A stretch of DNA of 57,910 nucleotides from positions 1 to 57,910 of the forward strand of contig PMZJ01000017.1 of assembly GCA_003170415.1 (NCBI GenBank), read 5' to 3'. Positions 1 to 8,298 of this stretch are shown here, piece after piece. Below the pieces are notes generated by a model. That model was given only the letters and a program-made list of their open reading frames with translations. It searched no databases and was not told the origin of the DNA. The translations under genes were made by a program, and so were the position numbers. Source of the DNA: Phycisphaerales bacterium (lineage in GTDB: Bacteria > Planctomycetota > Phycisphaerae > Sedimentisphaerales > Anaerobacaceae). Positions within the stretch are counted from its first letter, which is position 1. Every line of letters starts with the position of its first letter.

Positions 1-92
1 ACACTGATTTACACTGTTTTTTATTTTATTTTCAGTGTTATCTGCGGAATCTGTGGTTTAAAACTTAGTGTCTTCGTGTCTTGGTGGTAAAG
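1..92. repeat. Dispersed repeat block (CACAGATT / CTTCGTGTCTT families)
   Basis: Read on the minus strand, positions 1-60 give a phrase of the AACCACAGATTCCGCAGAT type. Positions 66-88 hold CTTAGTGTCTTCGTGTCTTG. Related phrases recur at 10132-10162, 24189-24237 and 29974-29993, always between genes. The block runs up to the start region of the first hydrogenase gene, so it probably forms that operon's leader. No open reading frame is claimed in it. Confidence 0.7.
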
Positions 93-97
93 AGATT

Positions 98-1543
98 ATG
101 GATGGTCGATTGATGCTCCTTTGTGTGGTGCTTGTTCCGTGTATCGGGGCGTTTGTTCTGCCTTTCGTGGGCCGAATATCAGCGGGCCTGCGGAATCTTC
201 TTGCGCTGGGCCTGGCAATCGTTCCCCTCCTGTTAGTAATCACCATTCTGCCGACGGTTATGTCCGCGGGGCCTCTCAATTTCACGGCTAATATCAATAA
301 CATATTCAGTTTCACCCTGTACGCCGACGGCCTGGCGATATTTATGGCTATTGTTTCCGCTTTTCTCAGCGCAATCATCATTTTTTATTCATTCGGCTAC
401 ATCAGCCATTACGAAAACCAGAACGAATACTACCTGATGGTTCTGCTGTTCTTAGGCGGTATGCTGGGCCTGATTTTCTCAGCCAACCTTATATTCCTGT
501 ATCTTTTCTGGGAAATCACGGCCATAACAAGCTGGCGGCTCATCGGCTTTTTCAGGGAAAAGCAGCACGTCATAAAGGCCGACAAGGCGTTCCTGGTAAC
601 AATGTTCGGCTCACTTTTGATGCTCCTCGGCTTCATCACTATTTACCAGCAGACCGGCTCATTCGACCTCCAGACCATAAAAGAATCACTCGGTGCCAGT
701 CACCTCTCGAATCTGGCGGTAGTTTTGATACTTGCGGGCATCTTTGCCAAATCCGCCACCCTGCCCTTCCACACATGGCTCCCCGACGCAGGTGTGGCTC
801 CATCGCCGGTTACCGCCCTGCTGCACGCGGCGTTGCTTGTTAAGATAGGCGTTTATGTTTTCGCCAGATTATTCATCGCGACATTCACCGTTGATGATTC
901 CTGGCATACGATAGTTCCGGTAATCGCGGGCGCAAGCGCATTAGTTTCCGCGGGAGCGGCAATGGTTGATACCGATTTGAAGCGTATAATTGCCTATTCA
1001 ACCATAAGCCAGATTGGCTTCATCTTCCTGGGTCTCTCCATCGGCAACGAAATCGGCGTCGTCGGCGGGTTGCTTTATATTATGATGCATGGTTTAGCCA
1101 AGGGCGGGTTGTTCCTTTGCGCGGGGATTGTTGAGCAGAATACCAAAACGAAGGACATCACCAAATTGGGCGGGCTGATTAAGACGATGCCCGTTACGGC
1201 GATTGCGTTTTTGTTCTGTTCGTTTTCAGTAATGGGTATTCCGCCCTTTGGCGGGTTTTTCAGCAAATATATGGTAATGACGAGCACCGTCAATGCGGGC
1301 GATTTGTGGATTATGCTGACGTTCCTTATTGGCGCGATTATGACAATTATTTACCTGCTGCGGGCGTTCAGTATGGTTTTCCTCGGCGAGGCGAAGACCA
1401 AGCCCGTGAGGGAGGGTTCAGCGACAATGGTGATTAGCGTGGCGTCGCTTGCGGTATTATCGATAATCGCAGGATTCGCGATTGCCTGGCCGACACAATT
1501 TGTTATGGCCGCGATTCAACATCTGCCGGGGGTAATCAGATGA
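98..1543 (+). CDS. Antiporter-like membrane subunit (NuoM/MrpD type) of group 4 hydrogenase
   Basis: About 481 residues, hydrophobic throughout, with the usual proton-translocating antiporter fold. Visible landmarks are the LYLFWE segment with the conserved membrane Glu, the HTWLPDA loop, and a Lys-containing helix (DTDLKRIIAYSTISQIG). I place the start at the ATG at 98. A longer reading from GTG at 68 would run through the dispersed repeat and adds unlikely residues. It is the first gene of the hydrogenase operon and overlaps the next gene by 4 bases. The family moves H+ or Na+ across the membrane, driven by the electron-transfer arm; which ion is not readable here. Confidence 0.88.
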   Translation: MDGRLMLLCVVLVPCIGAFVLPFVGRISAGLRNLLALGLAIVPLLLVITILPTVMSAGPLNFTANINNIFSFTLYADGLAIFMAIVSAFLSAIIIFYSFGYISHYENQNEYYLMVLLFLGGMLGLIFSANLIFLYLFWEITAITSWRLIGFFREKQHVIKADKAFLVTMFGSLLMLLGFITIYQQTGSFDLQTIKESLGASHLSNLAVVLILAGIFAKSATLPFHTWLPDAGVAPSPVTALLHAALLVKIGVYVFARLFIATFTVDDSWHTIVPVIAGASALVSAGAAMVDTDLKRIIAYSTISQIGFIFLGLSIGNEIGVVGGLLYIMMHGLAKGGLFLCAGIVEQNTKTKDITKLGGLIKTMPVTAIAFLFCSFSVMGIPPFGGFFSKYMVMTSTVNAGDLWIMLTFLIGAIMTIIYLLRAFSMVFLGEAKTKPVREGSATMVISVASLAVLSIIAGFAIAWPTQFVMAAIQHLPGVIR

Positions 1544-3369
1544 ACGACAGCTTCATTTTATTGCCAATAGCCATACCTTTTATCGCCGGCTTAGTGGTAC
1601 TGCTGATAAGCCAGAGAATTCAAAGCGTCAAGGAGGCGATTGCCCTGCTTGCCACGGCTGCGACACTTGGCCTGACCATAACGCTTTACGGGGAAAATAT
1701 AAATTTCTCAATTCCCTGGACGGGCTTCGGAATTGATTTCGCCTTGCGGCTGTATCACTTCAGCGCGTTTATTCTTGTCGCGGCGTCGGCGTTTTCATTC
1801 CTGTTCGTACTCTATAGCTGTTCCTTCATGCGGGACAAACCCTATCTTAATCAATTTTACAGCTACCTGCTTATAACGCTGGCGATGGCCAACGGCGCAG
1901 TTTTGTCGGATAACCTTGTCCTGATGCTGTTCTTCTGGGAGGGGTTGATGCTGACGATGTTCGGAATGATAGCAATCGGTCGGCCAGGGGCATACAAGAC
2001 CGCGATTAAGGCATTCATAATAGTAGGCGGCACAGATTTATGTTTGATGCTGGGTATCGGTATCGCGGGACATCTGGCAGGGACGATGACAATATCCAAA
2101 ATAAGTTTGCCCGTCGATTTCCTCGGCAGCTTGGCTTTTGTGTTTATGATGATTGGGGCGATATCAAAGGCCGGTTCGGTGCCCTTCCATACGTGGATTC
2201 CCGACGCGGCGGTTGACGCACCTCTGCCCTTTATGGCATTTTTGCCCGCATCTCTTGAGAAGCTTTTGGGCATTTATCTTTTGGCGAGAATATCGCTCGA
2301 TATGTTCAAGCTAACCGCCGGCTCATGGATTAGCATCCTGCTTATGACCATCGGCGCAATTACGATTCTTCTGGCGGTGATGATGGCCCTTGTCCAGAAG
2401 GACTACAAACGGCTGCTTGCCTATCACGCCATAAGCCAGGTCGGGTATATGATTTTAGGTATAGGCACCTGCCTGCCCATCGGGATTATCGGCGGACTGT
2501 TTCATATGATAAATCACGCCCTGTACAAGAGCTGTTTGTTCCTTACGGGCGGTGCGGTGGAGAAGCAGACGGGGACAACTGATTTGGCTAAATTGGGCGG
2601 CATTGGAATCAAGATGCCGGTGACTTTTGTGTGTTTTCTGATAGCGGCGGCTTCGATTTCGGGCGTGCCGCCCTTTAACGGGTTTTACTCCAAAGAGCTT
2701 GTTTATGACGCGGCATTAGAGAGAGGGACAATATTTTATCTCGCGGCGATTTTAGGCACGTTCCTTACCGCGGCGTCATTTTTGAAATTAGGCCACGCGG
2801 CGTTTCTGGGCAAGAGAAGCGAACAAAACGATAACGTCAGGGAAACGTCATTGCCGATGCTCGTGCCGATGATAGTTATCGCCGCGGTATGCATAGTTTT
2901 CGGCGTCTGGAATTATCTGCCTTTGAATGACCTTATCAAGCCGATACTTGGCGAGGAACGACTGGCTGGATACGAGTTCAGCCCCAATACAATGCTGATT
3001 ACGATTACGGTTATAGTGCTGGTTGGCGCACTGCTGCATCACTTGTTCGCAGCCAAGGTCAACGGCAGCGGATACAAGGCGAGCGACCATATCCGCCATG
3101 CACCGTTCCTTGAGGTGATTTACACAAAGGCCGAGAAACGCTGGTTCGACCCTTATGATATCGGATTGAAAATAGTGCAGGGTACATCGAGATTGGGCTG
3201 GTGGATAGACAGGGGCATTGACTGGCTGTATGAGGATTTCGCGGTGCAGGTCGCAAAGGGGTTATCGAGCATAATAAAACTGGCGCATACGGGAAGTTAT
3301 TCGATGTATGTCGTCTGGTCGTTAATAGGCGTTTTGTTTGTCGTAATAATGTTAATGAAGTCGTTTTAG
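1540..3369 (+). CDS. Antiporter-like membrane subunit (NuoL/MrpA type) of group 4 hydrogenase
   Basis: 609 residues, the longest of the three antiporter-like subunits. It carries the MLFFWEG helix with conserved Glu, the HTWIPDAAVDAP loop and the QKDYKRLLAYHAISQVGYM helix. The C-terminal part after about residue 480 includes a soluble stretch and further membrane segments, as in NuoL-like proteins, where a lateral helix couples the pumps. Start ATG overlaps the previous stop by 4 bases, so translation is probably coupled. I infer an ion-pumping role in the same complex. Confidence 0.88.
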   Translation: MNDSFILLPIAIPFIAGLVVLLISQRIQSVKEAIALLATAATLGLTITLYGENINFSIPWTGFGIDFALRLYHFSAFILVAASAFSFLFVLYSCSFMRDKPYLNQFYSYLLITLAMANGAVLSDNLVLMLFFWEGLMLTMFGMIAIGRPGAYKTAIKAFIIVGGTDLCLMLGIGIAGHLAGTMTISKISLPVDFLGSLAFVFMMIGAISKAGSVPFHTWIPDAAVDAPLPFMAFLPASLEKLLGIYLLARISLDMFKLTAGSWISILLMTIGAITILLAVMMALVQKDYKRLLAYHAISQVGYMILGIGTCLPIGIIGGLFHMINHALYKSCLFLTGGAVEKQTGTTDLAKLGGIGIKMPVTFVCFLIAAASISGVPPFNGFYSKELVYDAALERGTIFYLAAILGTFLTAASFLKLGHAAFLGKRSEQNDNVRETSLPMLVPMIVIAAVCIVFGVWNYLPLNDLIKPILGEERLAGYEFSPNTMLITITVIVLVGALLHHLFAAKVNGSGYKASDHIRHAPFLEVIYTKAEKRWFDPYDIGLKIVQGTSRLGWWIDRGIDWLYEDFAVQVAKGLSSIIKLAHTGSYSMYVVWSLIGVLFVVIMLMKSF

Positions 3370-3389
3370 TTTTTTAGTTAAAGGGCAAT

Positions 3390-4814
3390 ATGCTATCACC
3401 GCTTTTACTGCTGCCTTTGCTGGCGATAATGATATTGAATCTGCCGATTCGCAGTTTGACGCAGAAACTGTCGGTATGGGTGGGCGTTGGGCTTTCACTG
3501 TGGCAGATTGTCGCGGTAATTCTGCTCGCGACGGGCCGGGGCTGCACAGACACATGGGGAAAGTTTTTCACGCTTGGGTTAAGCTGCGATAACCTTACGC
3601 TTGTGCTGCTTATGTCAATCGGCATAGTGACACTGACGACGATTCTCGTGGGCTGGCAGACAATCGGCGGCGACAAGCAGCGATTCGGTTTTATGAACTT
3701 AGTTTTTGTGGCGATGATAGGGATGAACGGCACGGTGATGCTGACGGACCTGTTTTCGCTGTATATATTCATCGAGGTAACGGCGGTCGCGTCGTTCATT
3801 CTTATTGCTTACCAGCGCGACACCAACGCTCTCGAGGGGGCGTTCAAATACATAATCCTGTCGGCGACGGCGACGGTGATGATGCTGCTTTCGATTTCGA
3901 TAATGCTGTTAGTGGTCGGCGACACATCGTTCGCGGCAGTGGGCAGCGCGGTGAAACAATCGCAGGGCAATCCATTAGTGATGTTCGCGGTCGGCATATT
4001 TATCTGCGGTTTGCTAATCAAGGGAGGCGTGGTTCCGTTTCACGGGTGGCTGCCCGCGGCATATTCGGCAGCGCCGGCGGCGGCATCGGTGCTATTAGCG
4101 GGCATCGCAACCAAGACATCCGGCATATACGCGCTGATTCGGCTGACGACCTCGGTATTCGCGAATAACGAATCGGTAAACAGCGTACTTTTATTAGCGG
4201 GCACGATTTCAATCCTCGTCGGGGCGTTCGCGGCGATAGGACAAAGCGATTTCAAAAAGATGTTAGCGTATTCGAGCATCAGTCAGGTGGGTTACATAAT
4301 CCTGGCCCTGGGATGCGGGACGAACCTTGCCATAATCGGCGCGGTATTCCACCTGTTTAATCATTCAATTTTCAAGTCGCTGCTGTTCGTCAATTCCGCG
4401 GCGGTCGAGACACAATCGGGGACGACGGATATGAACAAATTAGGCGGGCTGGGGACAAAGATGCCCGTTACCAACGCCACTTCGCTGATAGCGTTTTTGT
4501 CAACGGCGGGCGTGCCCCCCCTTGCGGGATTCTGGAGCAAGCTGATTATAGTGATAGCGTTGTGGCAAAACGGTCTGCATACGTACGCGACGATAGCGGT
4601 ATTGGCGAGCGTTTTGACGCTTGCGTATCTGCTTTTGATGCAGCGCAGGGTGTTCTTCGGCAAAGTAGCCGATGGGCTTGCCAATGTAAAGGAAGCCGGG
4701 TGGGGTATAACAGTAGCCGCTTCGATACTGGCGACGATAACTGTCGGGGTAGGCGTGTTATTCCCGTGGATGTTTAACAGTGTTTTGATGCCGATAAGTA
4801 GTTTTTTGAAATAG
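3390..4814 (+). CDS. Antiporter-like membrane subunit (NuoN/MrpD type), third copy
   Basis: 474 residues with about 14 membrane segments. Landmarks are LYIFIEVTAVASF with the conserved Glu, VVPFHGWLPAAYSAAP in place of the HTWLPDA loop, and QSDFKKMLAYSSISQVGY. It lies 20 bases after the previous gene. The three antiporter-like genes in a row (NuoM-, NuoL- and NuoN/MrpD-like) match the number in respiratory complex I, more than in simple Ech hydrogenases. Assignment to NuoN rather than MrpD is uncertain. Confidence 0.86.
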   Translation: MLSPLLLLPLLAIMILNLPIRSLTQKLSVWVGVGLSLWQIVAVILLATGRGCTDTWGKFFTLGLSCDNLTLVLLMSIGIVTLTTILVGWQTIGGDKQRFGFMNLVFVAMIGMNGTVMLTDLFSLYIFIEVTAVASFILIAYQRDTNALEGAFKYIILSATATVMMLLSISIMLLVVGDTSFAAVGSAVKQSQGNPLVMFAVGIFICGLLIKGGVVPFHGWLPAAYSAAPAAASVLLAGIATKTSGIYALIRLTTSVFANNESVNSVLLLAGTISILVGAFAAIGQSDFKKMLAYSSISQVGYIILALGCGTNLAIIGAVFHLFNHSIFKSLLFVNSAAVETQSGTTDMNKLGGLGTKMPVTNATSLIAFLSTAGVPPLAGFWSKLIIVIALWQNGLHTYATIAVLASVLTLAYLLLMQRRVFFGKVADGLANVKEAGWGITVAASILATITVGVGVLFPWMFNSVLMPISSFLK

Positions 4815-4822
4815 AGAATAAA

Positions 4823-4842
4823 CCCCCAGGCAGGCCTGGGGG
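4823..4842. other. Intercistronic GC-rich hairpin
   Basis: CCCCCAGGC pairs perfectly with GCCTGGGGG across a two-base gap, between two genes of the hydrogenase operon. No T-run follows, so it is not a standard terminator. It may affect mRNA processing or stability between the antiporter genes and the downstream part. Confidence 0.55.
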
Positions 4843-4873
4843 CTAACCGATTACGAATTTTTGAAGAGTTGAT

Positions 4874-5350
4874 ATGACAATAAATATCATACTTGGAGTA
4901 TCGCTTGTGTTAGCAGCCGCGTGGACGGTAATGACGGCGCGCCTATTGCGCTCGGTGATAGGGCTGGCACTAACCAGCATGATTCTGACGATAATTATGT
5001 TCAAGCTTAATTCGCCGCTTGCGGCGGTTTTCGAGCTGTCCGTTTGCGCGGGATTGATATCCGCCATATTCATAAGCTGCATCAGTTTAACTCAGCGGCT
5101 GACCGATGAGCAGGCAGCGACAAAACAAAAAGAGCGATTTTCCAAATTCTGGCTTCTTCCTGTAATTCTTGTCCTGGCGGGAGTGGCCCTGTACCAGGTT
5201 CATATCCCCCTGGATTTTCATTTACAGGCCGCACCAAGTGAAAGTGACGTCCGTAATATTATATGGAACTTGCGGCACCTTGACCTCATTGGGCAGATTG
5301 CGATTCTGCTTGCCGGGGCATTCGGGGTGGTCGCTTTGTTTAAGGATTGA
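4874..5350 (+). CDS. NuoJ/MbhD-E-like membrane subunit
   Basis: 158 residues. The N-terminal part has three membrane helices ending with FELSVCAGLISAIFISCISL, typical of NuoJ and of the DUF4040/MbhD family. A short charged stretch follows (about residues 75-90), then two more helices. This resembles a fused MbhD+MbhE-like arrangement or a NuoJ of usual length. In complex I, NuoJ forms part of the link between the quinone-site module and the antiporters. It sits in the operon between the antiporter genes and the NuoK-like gene, as expected. Confidence 0.75.
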   Translation: MTINIILGVSLVLAAAWTVMTARLLRSVIGLALTSMILTIIMFKLNSPLAAVFELSVCAGLISAIFISCISLTQRLTDEQAATKQKERFSKFWLLPVILVLAGVALYQVHIPLDFHLQAAPSESDVRNIIWNLRHLDLIGQIAILLAGAFGVVALFKD

Positions 5351-5354
5351 GCGA

Positions 5355-5675
5355 ATGACCAACGAGCTGCCGCAGGTATTCTGGCTTTTCAGTATAGGGG
5401 CGATTCTCCTGCTGATAACGGGCTTTTACTGTTTGATAATGACATACAACTTAGTGAGGGCACTGATAGGACTGGAGATTCTGACAAAAAGCGTAACGCT
5501 GTTTATTATCCTGGCCGGTTATGTTACGGGCCGGATGGCATTGGCGCAAGCACTTGCCATTACGCTGATAATTATCGAGGTGGTGGTGATTGCGGTCGCG
5601 GTCGGAATAGTTTTGTGCGTTTATAAGAACATTAAATCGATAGACGGAAGATTACTAAGAAATATCAAAGGGTAA
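5355..5675 (+). CDS. NuoK/MnhC-like membrane subunit
   Basis: 106 residues, three membrane helices. The LVRALIGLEILTKSVTLF segment matches the Glu-containing helix of NuoK/MrpC proteins. The next helix carries a second Glu (ALAITLIIIEVVVIAVAVG), also typical. The start is the ATG at 5355, 4 bases after the preceding stop. A longer in-frame reading upstream only overlaps the previous gene. Confidence 0.83.
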   Translation: MTNELPQVFWLFSIGAILLLITGFYCLIMTYNLVRALIGLEILTKSVTLFIILAGYVTGRMALAQALAITLIIIEVVVIAVAVGIVLCVYKNIKSIDGRLLRNIKG

Positions 5676-5680
5676 TGTAA

Positions 5681-6016
5681 ATGCCAAGTGAATTATTACT
5701 GACTCCACCTGTTGTGTTTATCGCGGTGCTGGTCGCAGCTCTTTTCTTTGCGTATGTTCTGTCGAAGCTGGCACTGAAACCGAAGAGCGTGCCCGCAGGG
5801 CTGACGAAGGAATACTCCTGCGGCGAGGACATCAAGACGCACATGATACAGCCCGACTACAGCCAGTTTTTCCCGTTCGCGTTTTATTTTACGATATTGC
5901 ATGTGGTCGCGCTGATGATAGCGACGGTGCCGATGGCGACAATGCAGACGTTTATGATAGCGGTGGTTTACATACTGGGAGCGATAGTGGGATTATTTGT
6001 GTTGTATAAGAGGTAA
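5681..6016 (+). CDS. NuoA-like membrane subunit
   Basis: 111 residues, with three membrane helices and a loop carrying EYSCGEDI at about residues 44-51. This matches the Cys-containing loop of NuoA (usually YECG). In complex I that loop borders the quinone chamber. Ech, Mbh and formate hydrogenlyase complexes as usually described have no NuoA, so its presence in an operon whose large subunit keeps the NiFe ligands is notable. Tight spacing (5 bases) puts it in the operon. Confidence 0.78.
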   Translation: MPSELLLTPPVVFIAVLVAALFFAYVLSKLALKPKSVPAGLTKEYSCGEDIKTHMIQPDYSQFFPFAFYFTILHVVALMIATVPMATMQTFMIAVVYILGAIVGLFVLYKR

Positions 6017-6019
6017 AAG

Positions 6020-6092
6020 AATTGCGGATTGCGGATTGCGGATTTTTTACTGCAGAGCACGCTGAGAACGCAGAGAAAATTTGAGATAAAAG
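6020..6092. repeat. Dispersed repeats within the hydrogenase operon (GCGGATT triplet and GCAGAG families)
   Basis: Three copies of ATTGCGG in tandem are followed by a CTGCAGAGCACGCTGAGAACG-like phrase. Both are non-coding repeat phrases. The block separates the NuoA-like and NuoB-like genes, the only sizeable gap in the second half of the operon. It can be read in frame with the NuoB-like gene from 6029, but those 25 residues have no counterpart in the family, so I count them as leader. Confidence 0.65.
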
Positions 6093-6103
6093 GCAAAAAG
6101 AAG

Positions 6104-6574
6104 ATGTCTCTGATTAAAAAGATAGTAACGTGGGCGAGAATCAAGTCGCCGTGGATAATTCATTTCAACACGGGCGCGTGCAACGCCTGCGACATTGAGA
6201 TTATCGCGGCCCTTACGCCTATATATGACGTGGAGCGATTCGGGGTGATATTGAGAGGCACGCCGAGGCACGCGGACGTTCTGGTCTGCTCAGGGCCGGT
6301 TACAAGGCAGATAAAAGACCGGCTGATAAGGATATACGAGCAGATGCCGGAGCCGAAGTTCGTTGTAGCGTGCGGGACCTGCGCCTGTTCGGGCGGGGTA
6401 TTCAGCGGCTGCTATAACGTCGAGGGCGGCATAGACCAGGTGATACCTGTTTCGGCATACATACCGGGATGTCCGGCAAGCCCCAGGGCGATTATAGATG
6501 GGGTGGTTAAACTGCTGGCGAGTGTGGACAACGCGTCAAAGCCCGCCAAGGAATTAGTAGTTAACGGAATATAA
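6104..6574 (+). CDS. [NiFe] hydrogenase small subunit, NuoB/HycG/MbhJ-like
   Basis: 156 residues from the ATG at 6104. Cluster ligands are visible as GACNACDIE (C26 and C29), CGTCACSGG (C90-C95 region) and IPGCPASP (C123). The spaced CxxC is the hydrogenase form; true complex I NuoB has two adjacent Cys. The protein holds the [4Fe-4S] cluster next to the NiFe site and faces the cytoplasm. I reject the longer start at 6029 because the extra residues are encoded by dispersed repeats. Confidence 0.88.
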   Translation: MSLIKKIVTWARIKSPWIIHFNTGACNACDIEIIAALTPIYDVERFGVILRGTPRHADVLVCSGPVTRQIKDRLIRIYEQMPEPKFVVACGTCACSGGVFSGCYNVEGGIDQVIPVSAYIPGCPASPRAIIDGVVKLLASVDNASKPAKELVVNGI

Positions 6575-6587
6575 TTGGGAGTGACCC

Positions 6588-7070
6588 GTGTTAGTCGAAG
6601 AAGAAAAAATAAAACAGCAGTTAGTCGAGAGATTCGGATTGTCTGGCGAGAAGATTACGGTCCAGAGGGAAAGACGCGTCTGGGCGGACGTGCCGGCGGC
6701 TGAATTCGGTGAGATTTTTGACTATGCGGCGAACAAGCTTGGTTTTGTAATTCTTGCGACGATAACCGGTCTTGATGAGGGGCCGACGCTCGGCGCAATT
6801 TATCATTTGGCGAGAGAAAGCGGGATAATACTGAATCTTCATATCAGTGTCCAGAGAGATAAACCGGTAATAAAAACAGTCAGTGCGAGATTCCCAGTTG
6901 CGGACGCTTACGAAAGAGAGCTGGTTGATTTATTTGGTATGCAGGTAGAGGGTTTGCCCCCCGGCAACAGGTATCCCCTTCCCGACAACTGGCCAGCGGG
7001 CCAGTACCCGCTTCGCAAGGACTGGAAATCGGACACAATCGGAAAATCGGAGGTAACAGAAAATGCCTGA
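6588..7070 (+). CDS. NuoC/HycE-N/MbhK-like hydrogenase subunit
   Basis: 160 residues from a GTG start, preceded by GGGAG. It has the 30 kDa subunit fold, with the signature YERELVDLFGM at about residues 104-114 and a following Pro-rich tail. It docks on the large subunit; it has no cofactor of its own. It overlaps the large-subunit gene by 8 bases. In formate hydrogenlyase this domain is fused to the large subunit; here it is separate, as in Mbh and Ech. Confidence 0.86.
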   Translation: MLVEEEKIKQQLVERFGLSGEKITVQRERRVWADVPAAEFGEIFDYAANKLGFVILATITGLDEGPTLGAIYHLARESGIILNLHISVQRDKPVIKTVSARFPVADAYERELVDLFGMQVEGLPPGNRYPLPDNWPAGQYPLRKDWKSDTIGKSEVTENA

Positions 7071-8298
7071 GCGTGAAGTTAAGTTAACGATAGGGCCTCA
7101 GCACCCGATGTTGAAAGAGCCGGAAAGCTTTTTGCTGACGCTGAGAGGCGAGAAAATCACGGAGATGACAGTCCGGCTGGGTTATAACCACCGCGGTATC
7201 GAAAAGGCCTGCGAACAGCGGACGTATATTCAGGATATGTACCTTGTCGAACGGGTTTGCGGGATATGCTCGCACTCACATTCGATGTGCCTTGCCCAGA
7301 CGATAGAAGAAATAGCGGGCCTGCAGGTGCCCAAACGAGGTCTTTATATCCGCACATTAGTTGCCGAGCTTGAGAGAATTCACAGTCATTTGCTGTGGTT
7401 AGGCGTGGCGGGACACGAAATCGGGTTCGATACCCTTTTGATGTACGCGTGGCGAGACCGTGAGTTAGTGATGGATATACTTGCGATAATTTCCGGCAAC
7501 CGCGTCAACTACGGAATGAACGTAATCGGCGGGGCAAAGCGAGACATAACCCCGGACCAGATACCGCAGATACTGGCAGCAGTCGATACCCTCGAAGAGC
7601 GAACGAAATACTACATCCATGTAGGGACAGAAGAAATAACCCTGCGGGAACGATTGTCGGGAGTAGGAAAACTGTCAAAAGAGGACGCAATTCGCCTTGG
7701 TGCCGCAGGTCCGACAGTGAGAGCGTCGGGCGTGGACAGAGACACGAGGCGAGACGACCCTTACGGGGCATACGGCGAACTGTCATTCGATGTAGTCACT
7801 GATAACCATTGCGACGTTTACGGTAGAACCCTGGTGCGATTAGGTGAGCTTATGCAAGCATATAAGCTGATACGTCAAATTCTTAAGAATTTGCCCGAAG
7901 GCCCGATAGCAATCAAGGCGCCTCGCAAGATACCGGCGGGACAGGCGATAGGCCGATATGAGGCACCGAGGGGCGAGGACGTTCATTACGTCAAGGCAAA
8001 CGGCACTGACAAGCCGGAACGCGTGAAGCTGCGTGCGCCGACACTCGCAAACGTGCAGGCGGTCGCGCATATGTTAAAAGACGGGTACTTGGCGGATACG
8101 CCGATTGTGATAGCCGCGATTGACCCGTGTTTTTCCTGCACGGACAGGGCCATCGCAACGACGAACCTTGACAATGGCCGGACGGACAGAATGGAATGGC
8201 CGGCACTGCGGACATACGGCATTGACTGGTACAGCAAACAGGGAATTGATTTCGCGGAATTGAACAGAAAATTGAGGACTATGAGAGAGTCGAACTAA
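7063..8298 (+). CDS. Group 4 [NiFe] hydrogenase large (catalytic) subunit
   Basis: 411 residues. The two nickel-binding pairs are both present: ERVCGIC (C66, C69) and DPCFSC (C356, C359), followed by TDR. Complex I NuoD lacks these, so the protein should carry the Ni-Fe(CN)2CO centre and reduce protons or oxidise H2. It ends about 50 residues after the C-terminal pair, as in other group 4 enzymes, which often keep their C-terminus after Ni insertion; a HycI-type protease is nonetheless encoded downstream. It overlaps both neighbours by 1-8 bases. Subgroup placement needs a tree. Confidence 0.92.
   Translation: MPEREVKLTIGPQHPMLKEPESFLLTLRGEKITEMTVRLGYNHRGIEKACEQRTYIQDMYLVERVCGICSHSHSMCLAQTIEEIAGLQVPKRGLYIRTLVAELERIHSHLLWLGVAGHEIGFDTLLMYAWRDRELVMDILAIISGNRVNYGMNVIGGAKRDITPDQIPQILAAVDTLEERTKYYIHVGTEEITLRERLSGVGKLSKEDAIRLGAAGPTVRASGVDRDTRRDDPYGAYGELSFDVVTDNHCDVYGRTLVRLGELMQAYKLIRQILKNLPEGPIAIKAPRKIPAGQAIGRYEAPRGEDVHYVKANGTDKPERVKLRAPTLANVQAVAHMLKDGYLADTPIVIAAIDPCFSCTDRAIATTNLDNGRTDRMEWPALRTYGIDWYSKQGIDFAELNRKLRTMRESN

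Noticed and set aside
4562-4777. 71-residue reading inside the third antiporter gene
   Set aside because: Out of frame within a well-supported membrane protein gene.
6029-6103. 25-residue N-terminal extension of the small hydrogenase subunit
   Set aside because: Encoded by dispersed repeats, absent from the family, and a good ATG follows.
7063-8298. Complex I NuoD for the large subunit
   Set aside because: Both CxxC nickel-binding pairs are present; complex I NuoD has lost them. No NuoE/F/G genes follow.
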